Origin: Luteithermobacter gelatinilyticus
GTDB lineage: Bacteria; Pseudomonadota; Alphaproteobacteria; Sphingomonadales; Emcibacteraceae
Length of the DNA: 64,000 bases
Assembly: GCF_005849285.1 (NCBI RefSeq)
Contig: NZ_CP040517.1
Span: 1,556,501-1,620,500 of the forward strand
Reading direction: 5' to 3'
The notes below the pieces were generated by a model. That model was not told the origin of the DNA. It saw nothing but the letters and a program-made list of their open reading frames with translations, and did not search any database. Positions 16,253 to 26,944 of the stretch are shown piece after piece (within the stretch, counting starts at the first letter, position 1; every line of letters starts with the position of its first letter). Both the position numbers and the translations under genes were made by a program.

Positions 16253-19200
16253 TCATGTCACAGGATTGCCCAGCGGCGTCACCGGGTCCGGTGGTACCAT
16301 TTCCGCCGCCGGTTTGCCAATCATTTCCTGATAAAGATTAAAAACAAAATCCTGGGCCTGGCGCAAGTTTTCTTCCAGTTCTTTCATGGATCCGCATCCC
16401 GTGCGTTTCAGCAAAAGCTGTTGCAGGGCACGGGGTTTATCTTCACTGCGCGACGCGCTGCCTACACATAGACGCAGCAGCATCTGTACCGTTTGTTGCA
16501 GCAATGTGATTTCTTTGAGCTTTTGCGCCGTCTCCGGCGCCATAAGACCAGCTGCTGACAGATTGTCCATGAAATCCACTAGATGTACGGCCAGAATATC
16601 CGGCTTGTCCGCCGCATGTTTGAGCAGAAGATACTGGCAAATAAACTCAATGTCGACCAAGCCCCCCGGGTATGTTTGATGGCCCAGATATTGTCCGTCC
16701 CAAATTCCTCGCGCAAGCGGTTGCGCATTTTTGCCACCTCGAACAGCAGATTATCCTGCTCACGGTTTTTATGAGACAGAATACGGGTAATGGCTTTGTC
16801 AATTTTGACCTTGAGATTCGCGGAGCCGGCGATGACCCGGGCCCGGCTCAAGGCCATATGTTCCCAGGTCCAGGCTTTGCTTTCCTGATATTCCTCAAAA
16901 GTTTCCAGGGTTACTGCGATAGGTCCCGCATTCCCCGAAGGGCGCAGACGCATGTCAATCTCATATAACGTGCCCTCCGCCGTCATGGCGGTGATAGCGT
17001 TGATAAAGTTCTGGCTGAATCGGGCATAATAATGATTAAGACTGAGTGATTTTTTCCCGTCCGAAAAAGCTCCCGGATCGGGGCAGTCATAAATAAACAC
17101 CATGTCCAGATCGGATGTGGTGGTCAGTTCCCGCCCCCCCATTTTTCCCATCGCCAGTACAGCAAAAGAAGCATCTTTGATGACGCCGTGCTTGCGGGCG
17201 AATTCCTTGCTGGTTTCTTCCAGCATCCGGGCGATAACCACTTCTGCAATACGGGTGAGGGCTTCTCCGGCCTCAGTGACACCAATGGTATTGCGCAAAA
17301 TCTGAACGCCAATCTGGAACTTCTGTTCATTTGCCCATTTACGGGCAATATCCAGCACATCTTGAAAGTCCCGCGCTGTGCCAAGCTGTTCGTCAAGACT
17401 GTTTTCCAGCGCATGACTGTCGGGCTGAGAATCAAAAAAATCAGCATTCAGCACCGCATCCAAAAGCAACGGGCGACGGGCCAGAAGTTCGGCCAGTGAA
17501 GGGGCCATCCCCATGATTTCCGCCAAAAGTTCCAATAACCAGGGATGCGCTTTGATAAAGGAGAACAGCTGCACGCCGGAGGGCAGTTTGGCCAGAAAAT
17601 CATTAAACTTGCGCAAACTGCCGTCCGGATCCGCGCTATTGGCGAAGGCCTCCAGAATATTGGGAATTAACCGATGCAATATGGACCGGGCCCGGTCCGT
17701 ACGGCACGCCCGATACCGACCAAGCAGCCAGTTTTGCATCATTTCATAGCAGCCCTTGACGTCCTGAAATCCATAGTTTTCGATTACCTGCAATGTATCA
17801 GGGTGATATTCGTCTGGGGGGAATGACAACAGATTATCGCCGGCCTCGTTCTCACTCTGACGGCTGTCTTTAAGAAGATCGACAAAAAGAGTATGCACTT
17901 GACGAAGATGCCCAAGGGTGACCTGCTCAAACTCGTTCAGTTCCTCAAATCCCATAAAACAGGCAATGCGCCTGATATCCGCCTCCCGTTCGGGGATCAT
18001 ATGGGTCTGGTCATCATTGATCATCTGCAGGCGGTGTTCCAATTGCCGGAAATAAACATAGGCCTGCTGCAGCACTTCATTGTCTTCCGCAGAAAGGTGT
18101 CCTGCTTCAACGAGCGCCTGAAGCGCCGGTCGGGTTGGCGCCACCCGAAGGGTTGGTTCCCGGCCTCCGGAAATAAGCTGGTGGATCTGAGCATAGAATT
18201 CGATCTCCCGAATACCGCCGGGGCCTAGTTTGATATCCTGTCCAGCCAGAAGAATATCTCCGTGTTTATGATGTTTGTGGATCAGTTTCTTAATCGCCTG
18301 AATATCCTCAATGGCAGCAAAATCCAGATGTTTCCGCCAGACAAAACCACGGATTCGTTGTAAAAAATCATACCCTGCCTGAAGATCGCCGGCAACGGGA
18401 CGGGCCTTGATCATTGCCGCCCGTTCCCAGTTGAGGCCGACACTTTGGTAATAGGCTTCTGCTGCCGCCATGGAAATCGCCACCGGCGTGGCTCCGGGGT
18501 CAGGCCGCAGCCTGAGATCTGTGCGGAAAACATATCCGTCGGCGGTTCTTTCCTGCATGATCCGGACCAGAGACTGGGTCATTCTGATAAACAGGTCATT
18601 GGGGGTCTTGCGGCCGGTATAACGGATCACATCCTGATCAAACAGTACAATCAGATCAATATCGCTGGAATAATTGAGCTCCCGCCCGCCAAGTTTGCCC
18701 ATACCTAGAATGGTAAAGCCACATTCCCTGACCAAATTTTCATCCGCCCGGGTTTCATCATCCAGATCTATGCCGTCAGGCGGGGCCAGGTCCCCTTTGA
18801 GCATGGCGGCCCGAACCAGGTGAGCGGTCGCCAGCGAAAGGGCCTGTTCGGCAAAAGTGCTCAGGGTTTCTGTAACTTTCTCCAGTGGCCACAGGCCGGC
18901 CAGATCGGCATAGGCCGTCACCAAAGCCACCTGTGCTTTGGCGAGGCGCAGATTTTTCATTAGGACGGAAAGTTCCGTCACCCCGGGCAAAGGATCCAGA
19001 AATTCTGCCTTAATGGCGTCCAGAGTTTTTTCAGGGGGGGTTAAAAACAGATTGAGCGCAAAATCCGGCATCCGCAATATCAGTGAAGACAAATAGGGGC
19101 TGTTGCCGAATATGGCTTTCAGAAGAGAGATTTTTTCTTCGCTGTTGAATATAGCGGCACAATCCGTTAATCCCCGGTCAAGGCAAATCTGTTTATAGTC

Positions 19201-19266
19201 CGAGAGTTTGGTCTCGGCGGCCTGTGGGTCATAGGGAAGTGGAAAGCCTGGCATGGTGGATATCAT
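16253..19266 (-). CDS. glnE: Bifunctional glutamine synthetase adenylyltransferase/deadenylase (one-base frameshift)
   Basis: It adds and removes AMP on glutamine synthetase in response to nitrogen status. Two nucleotidyltransferase domains are visible: the N-terminal one with GMGKLGGRELNYSSDIDLIV and the C-terminal one with AMGKMGGRELTTTSDLDMV. The first frame ends at 16579 after HTRGAW, while the normal continuation VDIEFICQYLLLKHAADKPD lies in the next frame and ends at 16253. One extra base in the C6 run (16662-16667 on plus; G on minus) joins them into about 1,004 residues, a normal length. Both halves are well conserved across the join, so a sequencing error is more likely than a dead gene. 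It is the first gene of glnE-bcp-DUF455. Confidence 0.92.
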
Positions 19267-19363
19267 GGTGAAGTGGTTATCTTGAAAAATAAATCTGTTG
19301 CCCCAGGGAGGGGCATGGGGTCAATATTAACGATAAAAACGTCCGGATAAAAAGAGAAATATT

Positions 19364-22300
19364 TTGCGACATCCGTCAACGACTCTGAAAATTTTGTCTT
19401 TGTTGTTCGCTCTCATGGCCGTTTTACTGCTGGTTTTTGTCTGGCGGATCAGCCTTGGACCCGTGGCTTTTGACTGGGCGGGGCCCTATCTGAAAAAAGC
19501 GCTGGCCAGCAGCAGCACCGACCTGGAATATGATTTTCGGGATGTCGTTCTGACCTGGCGTCCGGCGTCCGATAAATATTATGATACAGCCGGACTGGAA
19601 ATCCGTTTTCTGGACTTGTCCCTTAAAGATACCACAAACGGCCTGGCGCTGAATATTCCCCAAGCCGGTATCCAGTTCAGCGCTTTAGGCTTGTTGCGGG
19701 GTGTTTTGGCGCCGGTATCGGCTGAATTTTCCAGCCTGAGTTTCGAGATGATACTGCCCCGGGAGATATGGAACAACCAGGATGCGGAACCTTTTGAGCG
19801 TCGACTTCAAAAAATTCTGAATGATTTCCAAAACAGCCCCCGATTGTTGCCACGCCTTACACGGGAGCTGCTTTCTTCTCCTGACCCAGCAAAACCGGCG
19901 GGTTACTTGAAAGAAGTGATCTTCCGGGATACCCACATCGCCATTCTGGATGAACGTTCCGGTAACAGCTGGGAAATTCCCAATGCCGTGCTTGACATGA
20001 GGCGGGCCGAAGATGGCCTTGTGGCCATTCTTGAAGGTGATCTGCTGCGCGCGGAAGCGCGAGACTTGACAGCCGATGATCTAATGACCCTGCATCTTTC
20101 CCTCGCTCACAGCAACAGACGTCAAGACGGCATTATCCAGCTGCGATTTTCCGGCTTCAACCCCTCCAGGTTTTCTGCGGGCATAGAAGGGTTACGGGAA
20201 CTTCACGCGCAGAATGTGCCCCTGAATGGCATAATTGATGTGGAAATCACGCGGGACCTCAATTTGGGGAGTGTGGTTTTTGAACTGGAAAGCGGGGAGG
20301 GGACCATCAACCCGGGCAGGCTTTATGATACCCCGGTTGCCCTGAATCAGGCAATTATCAGCGGCCATTATGCGGGGGCAGAACAGACACTGTTTATAGA
20401 CCAGTTCAGACTGGATCTGGATCAGATTCATCTGAAAGGCGACGGCCTGCTGTATGGCACAATGGACCGGCCCGGTATTATTCTTGATACAACCGTAGAA
20501 CATATGCCTTTTACCCGATTAAAAACTTACTGGCCCGAGGGGCTCGCAGAGGGGGCGCGAAGCTGGATCAAACGGAATATTGATGCGGGGATCGTGACTC
20601 AAGGTGCCGTTGAAATTGATATCCGGCCGGAAATGTGGGATCAGGAAAGGCTGCCTGAAACGATATTTTCCTTTAATTTCGATTTTGAGGGTATCGACGC
20701 GCATTATCTCAGACCCATGCCGTTTTTGAAGACTGTGTCCGGCCGGGCGGAACTCACATTGTCTCGTTTTAATCTTATCGCCGATCAGGGATATATTGAC
20801 GACGTTCTGGTTCATGACGCCCGGCTTCTTTTCAGTGATATTGACCAGAAGGGGGCGGCCCAGGCTCATATGACCATTCCCCTATCCGGGCGACTGGAAT
20901 CGATTCTCAGGATTATTGATCATGATCCGTTAGGCTATCCCGGAAAATACGGCATCGAAGAAGGTAGCATCACCGGCCAGGCGGAGGCGCTATTACGCCT
21001 TGATTTCCCACTGATCCGGGACCTTGCCCTAAAAGATGTGGATTTTGATGTCAAAGCGACAGTGAATGCCTTGTCCATTCCTCAACTTTCCGACAGCCTG
21101 TCCATCACTGATGGTGAGATTGACCTGTTTGTCAACGGTGACGAACTTGAGGCCACAGGAGATATTCTTCTTAACGGCGTAAAGTTTACCGCACTCTGGC
21201 GGGAAACCTTCAAGAGCAGTGCCAGTGAGGCCCCCACCTTCTACCAGATCACCGGCGAGCTGAACGGATCAGACTGGGACGCTTTTCATCTGCCTTTCGA
21301 AGCTTTTGTCGAGGGTCCCGCCGAAATACAATTAAAATTGTCCGGTCGGGGAGCCAAACTGACCGCCGGTGAGGGCGAAATCAATCTGACAAGACCCCGA
21401 ACCGTCTTTCCACCCCTAGGTTGGATCAAGGAAAAAGACACGCCCGCCACAGCCTCTTTCCGATTGGATTTCGGCGAACGGGAAATGTTGCGCATCAAGG
21501 ACATCTCTTTAACCTCCAACAGCTTGCGCGCGACGGCGGAAATGCTGTTGGTAGAAGATCAGACCGTGCATTTTGCCATACCGAAACTTGTGATGGTGGA
21601 TACCAACCTTTCTTTCGAGATGATGTGGAACGCAGAAAAACAAAACTATCTGGCTACCCTGGAAGCGCCACAGTTTGATGCCACTGCGCTGATTGACATG
21701 ATGGTTTCCTCCGGTCCCTCTTCGGAGACACTTTCTTTGCCGGATTTTGACCTGACAGGTGTCTTCGGCAAGGTTAAGGCCAAGAATGGTGTTGTTCTGG
21801 ATCGGGCCGATCTGAAGGTTCGCTACGCTGGAAATGATTTTCGCGATGTGAAATTCCACGCCAAATGGGCTGGCGCAGCACAGTCAGAAGAAGAAAAATA
21901 TGTTGAGGTTACACTGATTCCCGGGCCGGAAGACCGGATATTGAATGTGACAAGCAATGATGCCGGAGAAGCCCTGCGCGGATTTGGCATTTTTAAGCTG
22001 GGGGCCGGCGGCAAAATGGAACTCAAAGCAGACTTCATACGCCATGACGATGGCATTTCCATTGGCGGGAAAACCAGGGTGAAAGACTTCAAGGTGGTTG
22101 ATTCTCCCGGCTTTGCCCAGCTCCTGACCGAAGAAAAGTTCGCCAAGGCTCGCGAGGAACTTAAAAAAGAGGGTCTGAAATTCGACGATTTTGAAATGGA
22201 GTTCCGTCAATATAATGGCATTCTGGAAATCAGTAACGGCACCGCAAAGGGCAATATGCTGGGCATGACCTTGTCCGGCAGTGTGGACCAGACCTATAAT

Positions 22301-22609
22301 GAGGTGAGTCTGAGCGGAACCATCGTGCCGGCCTATGGCATCAATTCGCTACTGAGTAACATTCCACTGGTGGGGGCGATCCTCACCGGAGGTAAGGATC
22401 AGGGCGTCTTCGCTGCCACTTACCGTATGTCGGGCACCATGGATAATGTAACCATAGACGTTAACCCTCTGGCCGCCCTGGCTCCCGGTATTTTGCGAAA
22501 TATCTTCAAAGTCTTTGAAGGTGGCAAGAAAAAAACCCTACGGGAGGAGGCCGAGGAATTGCAGGACATCTCCCCCGATGTGAATAAGGGGGAAATAGAA
22601 GGACCATGA
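19364..22609 (+). CDS. Large YhdP-like AsmA-family envelope protein
   Basis: 1,081 residues. An N-terminal transmembrane helix (ILSLLFALMAVLLLVFVW) anchors a long periplasmic beta-rich body: a DUF3971-like first part (GPVAFDWAGPYLKKAL...) and an AsmA-like C-terminal part (YGINSLLSNIPLVGAILTGG, residues about 990-1010). AsmA/YhdP/TamB proteins bridge inner and outer membranes and are implicated in phospholipid transport; that role is inferred. The start codon is TTG at 19364; no nearby ATG keeps the membrane anchor. It is divergent from glnE, with 97 bp between them, and convergent with tyrS across a strong terminator. Confidence 0.87.
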   Translation: MRHPSTTLKILSLLFALMAVLLLVFVWRISLGPVAFDWAGPYLKKALASSSTDLEYDFRDVVLTWRPASDKYYDTAGLEIRFLDLSLKDTTNGLALNIPQAGIQFSALGLLRGVLAPVSAEFSSLSFEMILPREIWNNQDAEPFERRLQKILNDFQNSPRLLPRLTRELLSSPDPAKPAGYLKEVIFRDTHIAILDERSGNSWEIPNAVLDMRRAEDGLVAILEGDLLRAEARDLTADDLMTLHLSLAHSNRRQDGIIQLRFSGFNPSRFSAGIEGLRELHAQNVPLNGIIDVEITRDLNLGSVVFELESGEGTINPGRLYDTPVALNQAIISGHYAGAEQTLFIDQFRLDLDQIHLKGDGLLYGTMDRPGIILDTTVEHMPFTRLKTYWPEGLAEGARSWIKRNIDAGIVTQGAVEIDIRPEMWDQERLPETIFSFNFDFEGIDAHYLRPMPFLKTVSGRAELTLSRFNLIADQGYIDDVLVHDARLLFSDIDQKGAAQAHMTIPLSGRLESILRIIDHDPLGYPGKYGIEEGSITGQAEALLRLDFPLIRDLALKDVDFDVKATVNALSIPQLSDSLSITDGEIDLFVNGDELEATGDILLNGVKFTALWRETFKSSASEAPTFYQITGELNGSDWDAFHLPFEAFVEGPAEIQLKLSGRGAKLTAGEGEINLTRPRTVFPPLGWIKEKDTPATASFRLDFGEREMLRIKDISLTSNSLRATAEMLLVEDQTVHFAIPKLVMVDTNLSFEMMWNAEKQNYLATLEAPQFDATALIDMMVSSGPSSETLSLPDFDLTGVFGKVKAKNGVVLDRADLKVRYAGNDFRDVKFHAKWAGAAQSEEEKYVEVTLIPGPEDRILNVTSNDAGEALRGFGIFKLGAGGKMELKADFIRHDDGISIGGKTRVKDFKVVDSPGFAQLLTEEKFAKAREELKKEGLKFDDFEMEFRQYNGILEISNGTAKGNMLGMTLSGSVDQTYNEVSLSGTIVPAYGINSLLSNIPLVGAILTGGKDQGVFAATYRMSGTMDNVTIDVNPLAALAPGILRNIFKVFEGGKKKTLREEAEELQDISPDVNKGEIEGP

Positions 22610-22614
22610 TAATA

Positions 22615-22641
22615 AAACCCTCCCGACGGTCGGGAGGGTTT
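22615..22641. terminator. Rho-independent terminator between the YhdP-like gene and tyrS
   Basis: AAACCCTCCCGA and TCGGGAGGGTTT form a stem of about 12 bp with a short CGG-type loop, flanked by an A-run and a T-run. It lies directly after the stop codon and serves the convergent pair. Confidence 0.88.
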
Positions 22642-22699
22642 CTGTTTAGACTGGATTTCCGCCGGTATGGAAATGACGAAGAGCAGGAAAAAACGGAAC

Positions 22700-23971
22700 C
22701 TATTCGGGAACCACCAGAATATGACGTTTTTTCCCGGCCGACAGTTTGATTGACCCTTGCGGATTCAGGTGCCCCAGTGTGATCAACAGTTCCGCATCTT
22801 CAACCCTTTCATCATTCAGACGTGCCCCGCCGCCCTGGACCAGGCGCCGTGTTTCGCCTTTGGATTTCGCAAGACCGGCCAACACGAACAGCTCGCTGAA
22901 CGGCACGCCTTCCTCAAGCCGAGTTCGCTCAATGCCCACCTTTGGAAGATCCGCCGCCAGCGACTTCTCTTCAAAGGCCTTGCGCGCCGTTTCCGCTGCC
23001 AGGCGGGCGGCATCGGGACCGTGACACAGGGTGGTCGCTTCATTGGCCAGAATTTTTTTGGCGTCGTTGATTTCAGCGCCTTCAAGCCGTTCCAGCCGTT
23101 CAATTTCCTCCAGCGGCAGCTCCGTGAACAACCGCAGAAAACGTCCCACATCGGCATCATCCGCATTACGCCAGAACTGCCAGTATTCATAGGGAGACAA
23201 CATATCGTCATTGAGCCACACGGCCCCCCCCAGGGTTTTTCCCATTTTCTGGCCATTGGCCAGGGTCACCAGCGGTGTGGTGAGGCCGTATACTTCCGCC
23301 CGGTCCACACGGCGGGTCAACTCAACGCCATTAACGATGTTCCCCCACTGATCGGATCCGCCCATCTGCAACAGACACCCGTATTTCCGGTACAGCTCCA
23401 GAAAATCATAGGCCTGCAATATCATGTAGTTGAATTCCAGAAAGGTCATGGGGTTTTCCCGCTCGAGGCGCAGTCTGACGCTCTCGAAACTGAGCATGCG
23501 GTTGATTGTGAAATGAACTCCCATGTCCCGCAAAAACTCGATATAATTCAGTTTATCCAACCAGTCCGCATTATTGATCATAATGGCGTCGGTCGGGCCA
23601 TCGCCAAACGTGATGTATTTTTCAAACACCTTGCGGATACCGTCCATATTCTCCTGAATCTGTTCATCGGTGAGCATGGCGCGGGATTCATCCCGGCCGG
23701 TGGGGTCCCCGATCCGGGTGGTGCCGCCGCCCAGGAGAACTATGGGTTTGTGTCCTGATTTTTGCAGATGACGCAACATCATGATCTGAACCAAAGAGCC
23801 CACATGCAGGCTTCTGGCCGTGCAGTCAAAACCGATATAAGCGGGCACGATTCCTTCAAGAAGCTTTGCATCCAATCCTTCAGGATCCGTACATTGGTGA
23901 ATATAGCCCCGTTCCTTCATGATGTTCAGAAAGGAGGACCGGGGGGTAAAATTATCCAAATTCTCGCTCAT
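22700..23971 (-). CDS. tyrS: Tyrosyl-tRNA synthetase
   Basis: 423 residues, bacterial TyrRS form. The class I motifs are the HIGH-like [11 protein letters not shown] and the KMSKS-like [11 protein letters not shown]. The tyrosine-binding DQWGNIVNG and a C-terminal S4 RNA-binding domain ([20 protein letters not shown]) are present. Length is normal. It is divergent from anmK (88 bp apart), an arrangement common in alphaproteobacteria. Confidence 0.97.
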   Translation of the reverse strand: MSENLDNFTPRSSFLNIMKERGYIHQCTDPEGLDAKLLEGIVPAYIGFDCTARSLHVGSLVQIMMLRHLQKSGHKPIVLLGGGTTRIGDPTGRDESRAMLTDEQIQENMDGIRKVFEKYITFGDGPTDAIMINNADWLDKLNYIEFLRDMGVHFTINRMLSFESVRLRLERENPMTFLEFNYMILQAYDFLELYRKYGCLLQMGGSDQWGNIVNGVELTRRVDRAEVYGLTTPLVTLANGQKMGKTLGGAVWLNDDMLSPYEYWQFWRNADDADVGRFLRLFTELPLEEIERLERLEGAEINDAKKILANEATTLCHGPDAARLAAETARKAFEEKSLAADLPKVGIERTRLEEGVPFSELFVLAGLAKSKGETRRLVQGGGARLNDERVEDAELLITLGHLNPQGSIKLSAGKKRHILVVPE

Positions 23972-24059
23972 GATCGTTTACTGCCATATCCAGTTTAGAG
24001 TTTCGCTTACGCTGGGCTTCATGTAGCATAAGTCAGTTGAGAAAATAAACGGAAACTTT

Positions 24060-25241
24060 ATGGACCAGAAAGAGATAATACGGGGCAGGCCGGATCAGGC
24101 CGGAAGCACAGAAATAAATCCCGATAAAATTCTGGCGGCTGGGCTGATGAGCGGCACATCGCTGGATGGCATTGATGCTGCCCTGGTGCTAACCGATGGA
24201 TATGACGTCGAGCCTTATGGCAAGCCGGTTCATGTCCCGTATGATCAGGATTTCCAAAATCTGATCCGTGAAGGAATTGGCCGGGCAGCCCTTTACGGAG
24301 AACCCGTCAAAGACGATATGACCATTAACAAGCTCGAGGTTGTTCTGACCGACCATCATCAGACGGCACTTCAAAAATTAATGGTTGAAAACAAGCTGTC
24401 CTGGAAAAAGCTGGATGTGATTGGGTTTCATGGGCAAACATTGTTGCATAAACCCGAAGCCGGCTGGACCTGGCAGATCGGTAAAGGGGAGCAACTGGCC
24501 AACCGGTTACAGATTCCCGTGGTTAATGACTTTAGAAGCCGGGATATGTCGCTGGGCGGGCAGGGGGCGCCGCTGGCACCGATCTATCATTTGGCGCTGG
24601 CCTGTCGCCGGAAACAGCGTGACAAGTCCCTGGCGCTGCTCAATATCGGCGGTGTAACCAATCTTACCTGGATTCCGCCGGACCGGAGACCTGAAGAGCT
24701 TCTGGCTTTTGACACAGGACCGGGCAATGCGCTGCTCAATGACTGGATCCACAAACACACCGGCAACAGCTTTGACCAGGACGGCGCCATTTCCGTTACC
24801 GGCAAAGTGGATCAGGCCCTGCTTGAAAGCTGGATGGCGCATGACTATTTCACGGCACCTCCCCCCAAATCCCTGGATCGCAATATGTTTGAAGTTCCAG
24901 GCCTTGACGGCCTATCCGTGGAAGACGGCGCGGCCACCTTATGCGCCTTCACGGTGGAAACGGTAAAAGCCGCAGAAGGTTTATGTCCTTCGATTCCCGA
25001 AAACTGGTATGTGTGTGGCGGCGGCCGGCATAATCCCGTAATTATGGATATGCTGCGCAAAAGGCTGCTGGGGACGGTTCATTTGATTGAGGAATTGGGC
25101 GCACAGGGTGACTTTATCGAAGCAGAAGCCTTTGCTTATATGGCGGTGCGCAAGCTGAAGGACCTGCCCATTTCTTTCCCGGGAACAACCGGCGTTGCCG
25201 AACCGTCCCCGGGAGGGGTTATTCATTATCCCGCCTGTTAG
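24060..25241 (+). CDS. anmK: Anhydro-N-acetylmuramic acid kinase
   Basis: 393 residues. It phosphorylates and opens 1,6-anhydroMurNAc released by lytic transglycosylases, feeding peptidoglycan recycling. Family motifs are AGLMSGTSLDGIDAAL near the N-terminus, GFHGQTLLHKPE, LNIGGVTNLTW, FDTGPGNALLNDW and YVCGGGRHN. A short N-terminal tail of about 25 residues precedes the ATPase fold. It matches functionally with mltB, dacA and amiC elsewhere in the window. The TAG stop (25239-25241) is the first triplet of a type A palindrome, and the next gene is convergent. Confidence 0.96.
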   Translation: MDQKEIIRGRPDQAGSTEINPDKILAAGLMSGTSLDGIDAALVLTDGYDVEPYGKPVHVPYDQDFQNLIREGIGRAALYGEPVKDDMTINKLEVVLTDHHQTALQKLMVENKLSWKKLDVIGFHGQTLLHKPEAGWTWQIGKGEQLANRLQIPVVNDFRSRDMSLGGQGAPLAPIYHLALACRRKQRDKSLALLNIGGVTNLTWIPPDRRPEELLAFDTGPGNALLNDWIHKHTGNSFDQDGAISVTGKVDQALLESWMAHDYFTAPPPKSLDRNMFEVPGLDGLSVEDGAATLCAFTVETVKAAEGLCPSIPENWYVCGGGRHNPVIMDMLRKRLLGTVHLIEELGAQGDFIEAEAFAYMAVRKLKDLPISFPGTTGVAEPSPGGVIHYPAC

Positions 25242-25275
25242 AGTGAATTGTGAATAGGTTGACCCATTCACTCTA
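25239..25275 (+). repeat. Type A palindromic repeat, copy 2 (anmK-hydrolase junction)
   Basis: The left arm TAGAGTGAATTG begins on the anmK stop codon. The right arm CCATTCACTCTA has one mismatch, and the loop TGAATAGGTTGAC is one base shorter than in the other copies. It lies between convergent genes, in the same orientation as anmK. Confidence 0.94.
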
Positions 25276-25326
25276 GGCTGTTTGGTGCACAGAGGGGTAT
25301 GTCATCGTCTTTCTTCAAAAGACGGC

Positions 25327-25968
25327 TTAATAGCCCAAGCGTTTTGTCAGATAGGCATCAATTTTCTGAACAAGCGGGGCGTGATGGTTTTCATAAAAAT
25401 GATCCGCGCCTTCCACTTTTTCATAATCAATAGTGATGCCTTTCTGGGTTTGCAGCTTGTCCACCAGTTTCTGCACGGCAACTTCCGAAACCACCCTGTC
25501 AGCGGTCCCCTGAATGATCAGACCGGAAGAGGGGCAGGGGGCCAGGAAACTGAAATCATAAAGATTGGCTGGCGGAGAGACCGATAAAAAGCCTTCGATT
25601 TCCGGACGCCGCATCAAGAGCTGCATAGCGATCCAGGCCCCGAAAGAAAATCCAGCGATCCAGCAACTTGAGGCATCACGGTTAAAGGATTGCAACCAGT
25701 CGAGCGCCGCCGCCGCGTCACTCAACTCTCCGACCCCATTATCAAATTCACCCTGGCTCCGGCCCACACCGCGAAAGTTAAACCGCAAGACTGCAAAGCC
25801 TCGCCGGGCAAAGGAATGATACTGATAATAGGAAATCTTGTTGTTCATATTTCCGCCAAACTGCGGATCAGAATGCAATATCAGCGCAATGGGGGCATTG
25901 TCCCCTTTACCGGGGTGATACTTGCCCTCGAGCCGGCCATCCGGACCGTTAAATATTACATCAGGCAT
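25327..25968 (-). CDS. Alpha/beta hydrolase, COG2945 type
   Basis: 213 residues, cytoplasmic. Visible elements are ALILHSDPQFGG, FNFRGVGRSQG, the nucleophile elbow GFSFG (serine), an aspartate in GTADRVV and the histidine in EGADHFYENH. The family is widely conserved next to cysteine desulfurase genes in alphaproteobacteria; the substrate is unknown. Its start faces away from cysE, with 204 bp between the two start codons that hold the cysE promoter candidate. It is convergent with anmK. Confidence 0.86.
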   Translation of the reverse strand: MPDVIFNGPDGRLEGKYHPGKGDNAPIALILHSDPQFGGNMNNKISYYQYHSFARRGFAVLRFNFRGVGRSQGEFDNGVGELSDAAAALDWLQSFNRDASSCWIAGFSFGAWIAMQLLMRRPEIEGFLSVSPPANLYDFSFLAPCPSSGLIIQGTADRVVSEVAVQKLVDKLQTQKGITIDYEKVEGADHFYENHHAPLVQKIDAYLTKRLGY

Positions 25969-26044
25969 AATTGGATTGTTTTCCTCACAGGTTTAAACAA
26001 TTAACTTCAAAGAATATACAATCATTTGGGGCCTCTACAAGACC

Positions 26045-26073
26045 TTGACGCCATTACTTGCCAGACCTATATG
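26045..26073 (+). promoter_or_regulatory. Sigma70-type promoter for cysE and the desulfurase genes
   Basis: TTGACG (26045-26050) and TATATG (26068-26073) with a 17 bp spacer, 100 bp before the cysE start. Just downstream is an imperfect palindrome (ATATG...CATAT) that could be an operator. The hexamers and spacing are close to consensus. Confidence 0.55.
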
Positions 26074-26172
26074 ATATGAATTAGCATATTCACTTAACCT
26101 GACAGGCAAGCCCCGGTGATTCCGTGTTTTTTATAGCACAAAAGCAGGCAAAAAGGGCAAGCTGAGATTTGG

Positions 26173-26937
26173 ATGATGACCATGTTTGACAACCTGCGCC
26201 ATGATATCAGCGTCGCAATGGAACGTGATCCTGCGGCAAGATCCAAAGTTGAAGCCCTGTTTGCCTATCCCGGCATTCACGCACTTGCCTTCTATCGGCT
26301 GGCACACTGGTTCTGGGAAAAAGGTTTTCATACATTGGGGCGTATCCTTTCTCATCTAGGGCGTTTGTTTACTGGCATCGAAATTCATCCCGGCGCCAAA
26401 ATCGGCAAAGGCGTCTTCATTGATCATGGCATGGGGGTTGTCATTGGGGAGACCGCCGAAGTGGGCGATAATGTCACACTCTATCAGGGCGTGACCCTTG
26501 GAGGAACATCCCTGGAAAAAGGCAAACGTCACCCGACCCTAGAAGAAGGGGTTATTGTGGGGGCAGGGGCCAAGGTTCTGGGACCGATCACCATTGGCAA
26601 GGGCGCGCGTGTGGGGTCAAACGCTGTTGTTATCAAACCCGTGCCGGAATCCGCCACCGTCGTTGGCATTCCCGCCAAAGTCGTCCAACCCCCGCGTGAA
26701 AGAAAAGTGGAAGATTTCTGCGCCTATGGGCTGCCCACGGATGATATTCCCGACCCCATAGCCCGTTCCTTGGATGGTATCTTTGACATGGTGTGTGGCC
26801 TCCGGTCCCGACTTGAGGAACTGGAAAAGGAAGTGGCCGACCTGGAAGCGGAAAATATCTTGCTCACCGCACGCTTAGACGGCAAAAGCTCGAAACAATC
26901 CGGTAAAAAAATTAAAACATCTTCTACCAAAGACTGA
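26173..26937 (+). CDS. cysE: Serine O-acetyltransferase
   Basis: 254 residues. It makes O-acetylserine, the precursor of cysteine. The N-terminal helical part ([21 protein letters not shown]) and the left-handed beta helix ([22 protein letters not shown], continuing to VVGIPAKVV) are clear, with catalytic His and Asp in IDHG. The C-terminal tail (about 200-254) is a coiled coil rich in Glu and Lys, longer than in E. coli. The first ATG at 26173 is followed by a second at 26179. It is the first gene of a unit with two cysteine desulfurases, so cysteine synthesis and sulfur mobilisation may be co-expressed. Confidence 0.95.
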   Translation: MMTMFDNLRHDISVAMERDPAARSKVEALFAYPGIHALAFYRLAHWFWEKGFHTLGRILSHLGRLFTGIEIHPGAKIGKGVFIDHGMGVVIGETAEVGDNVTLYQGVTLGGTSLEKGKRHPTLEEGVIVGAGAKVLGPITIGKGARVGSNAVVIKPVPESATVVGIPAKVVQPPRERKVEDFCAYGLPTDDIPDPIARSLDGIFDMVCGLRSRLEELEKEVADLEAENILLTARLDGKSSKQSGKKIKTSSTKD

Positions 26938-26944
26938 CAGGATC

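Noticed and set aside
16253-16660. A separate small gene after glnE
   Set aside because: Its translation is the missing C-terminus of GlnE in the next frame, so it is the same gene broken by one base.
22757-23758. A 333-codon plus-strand open frame inside tyrS
   Set aside because: It is antisense to TyrRS with no recognisable motif.
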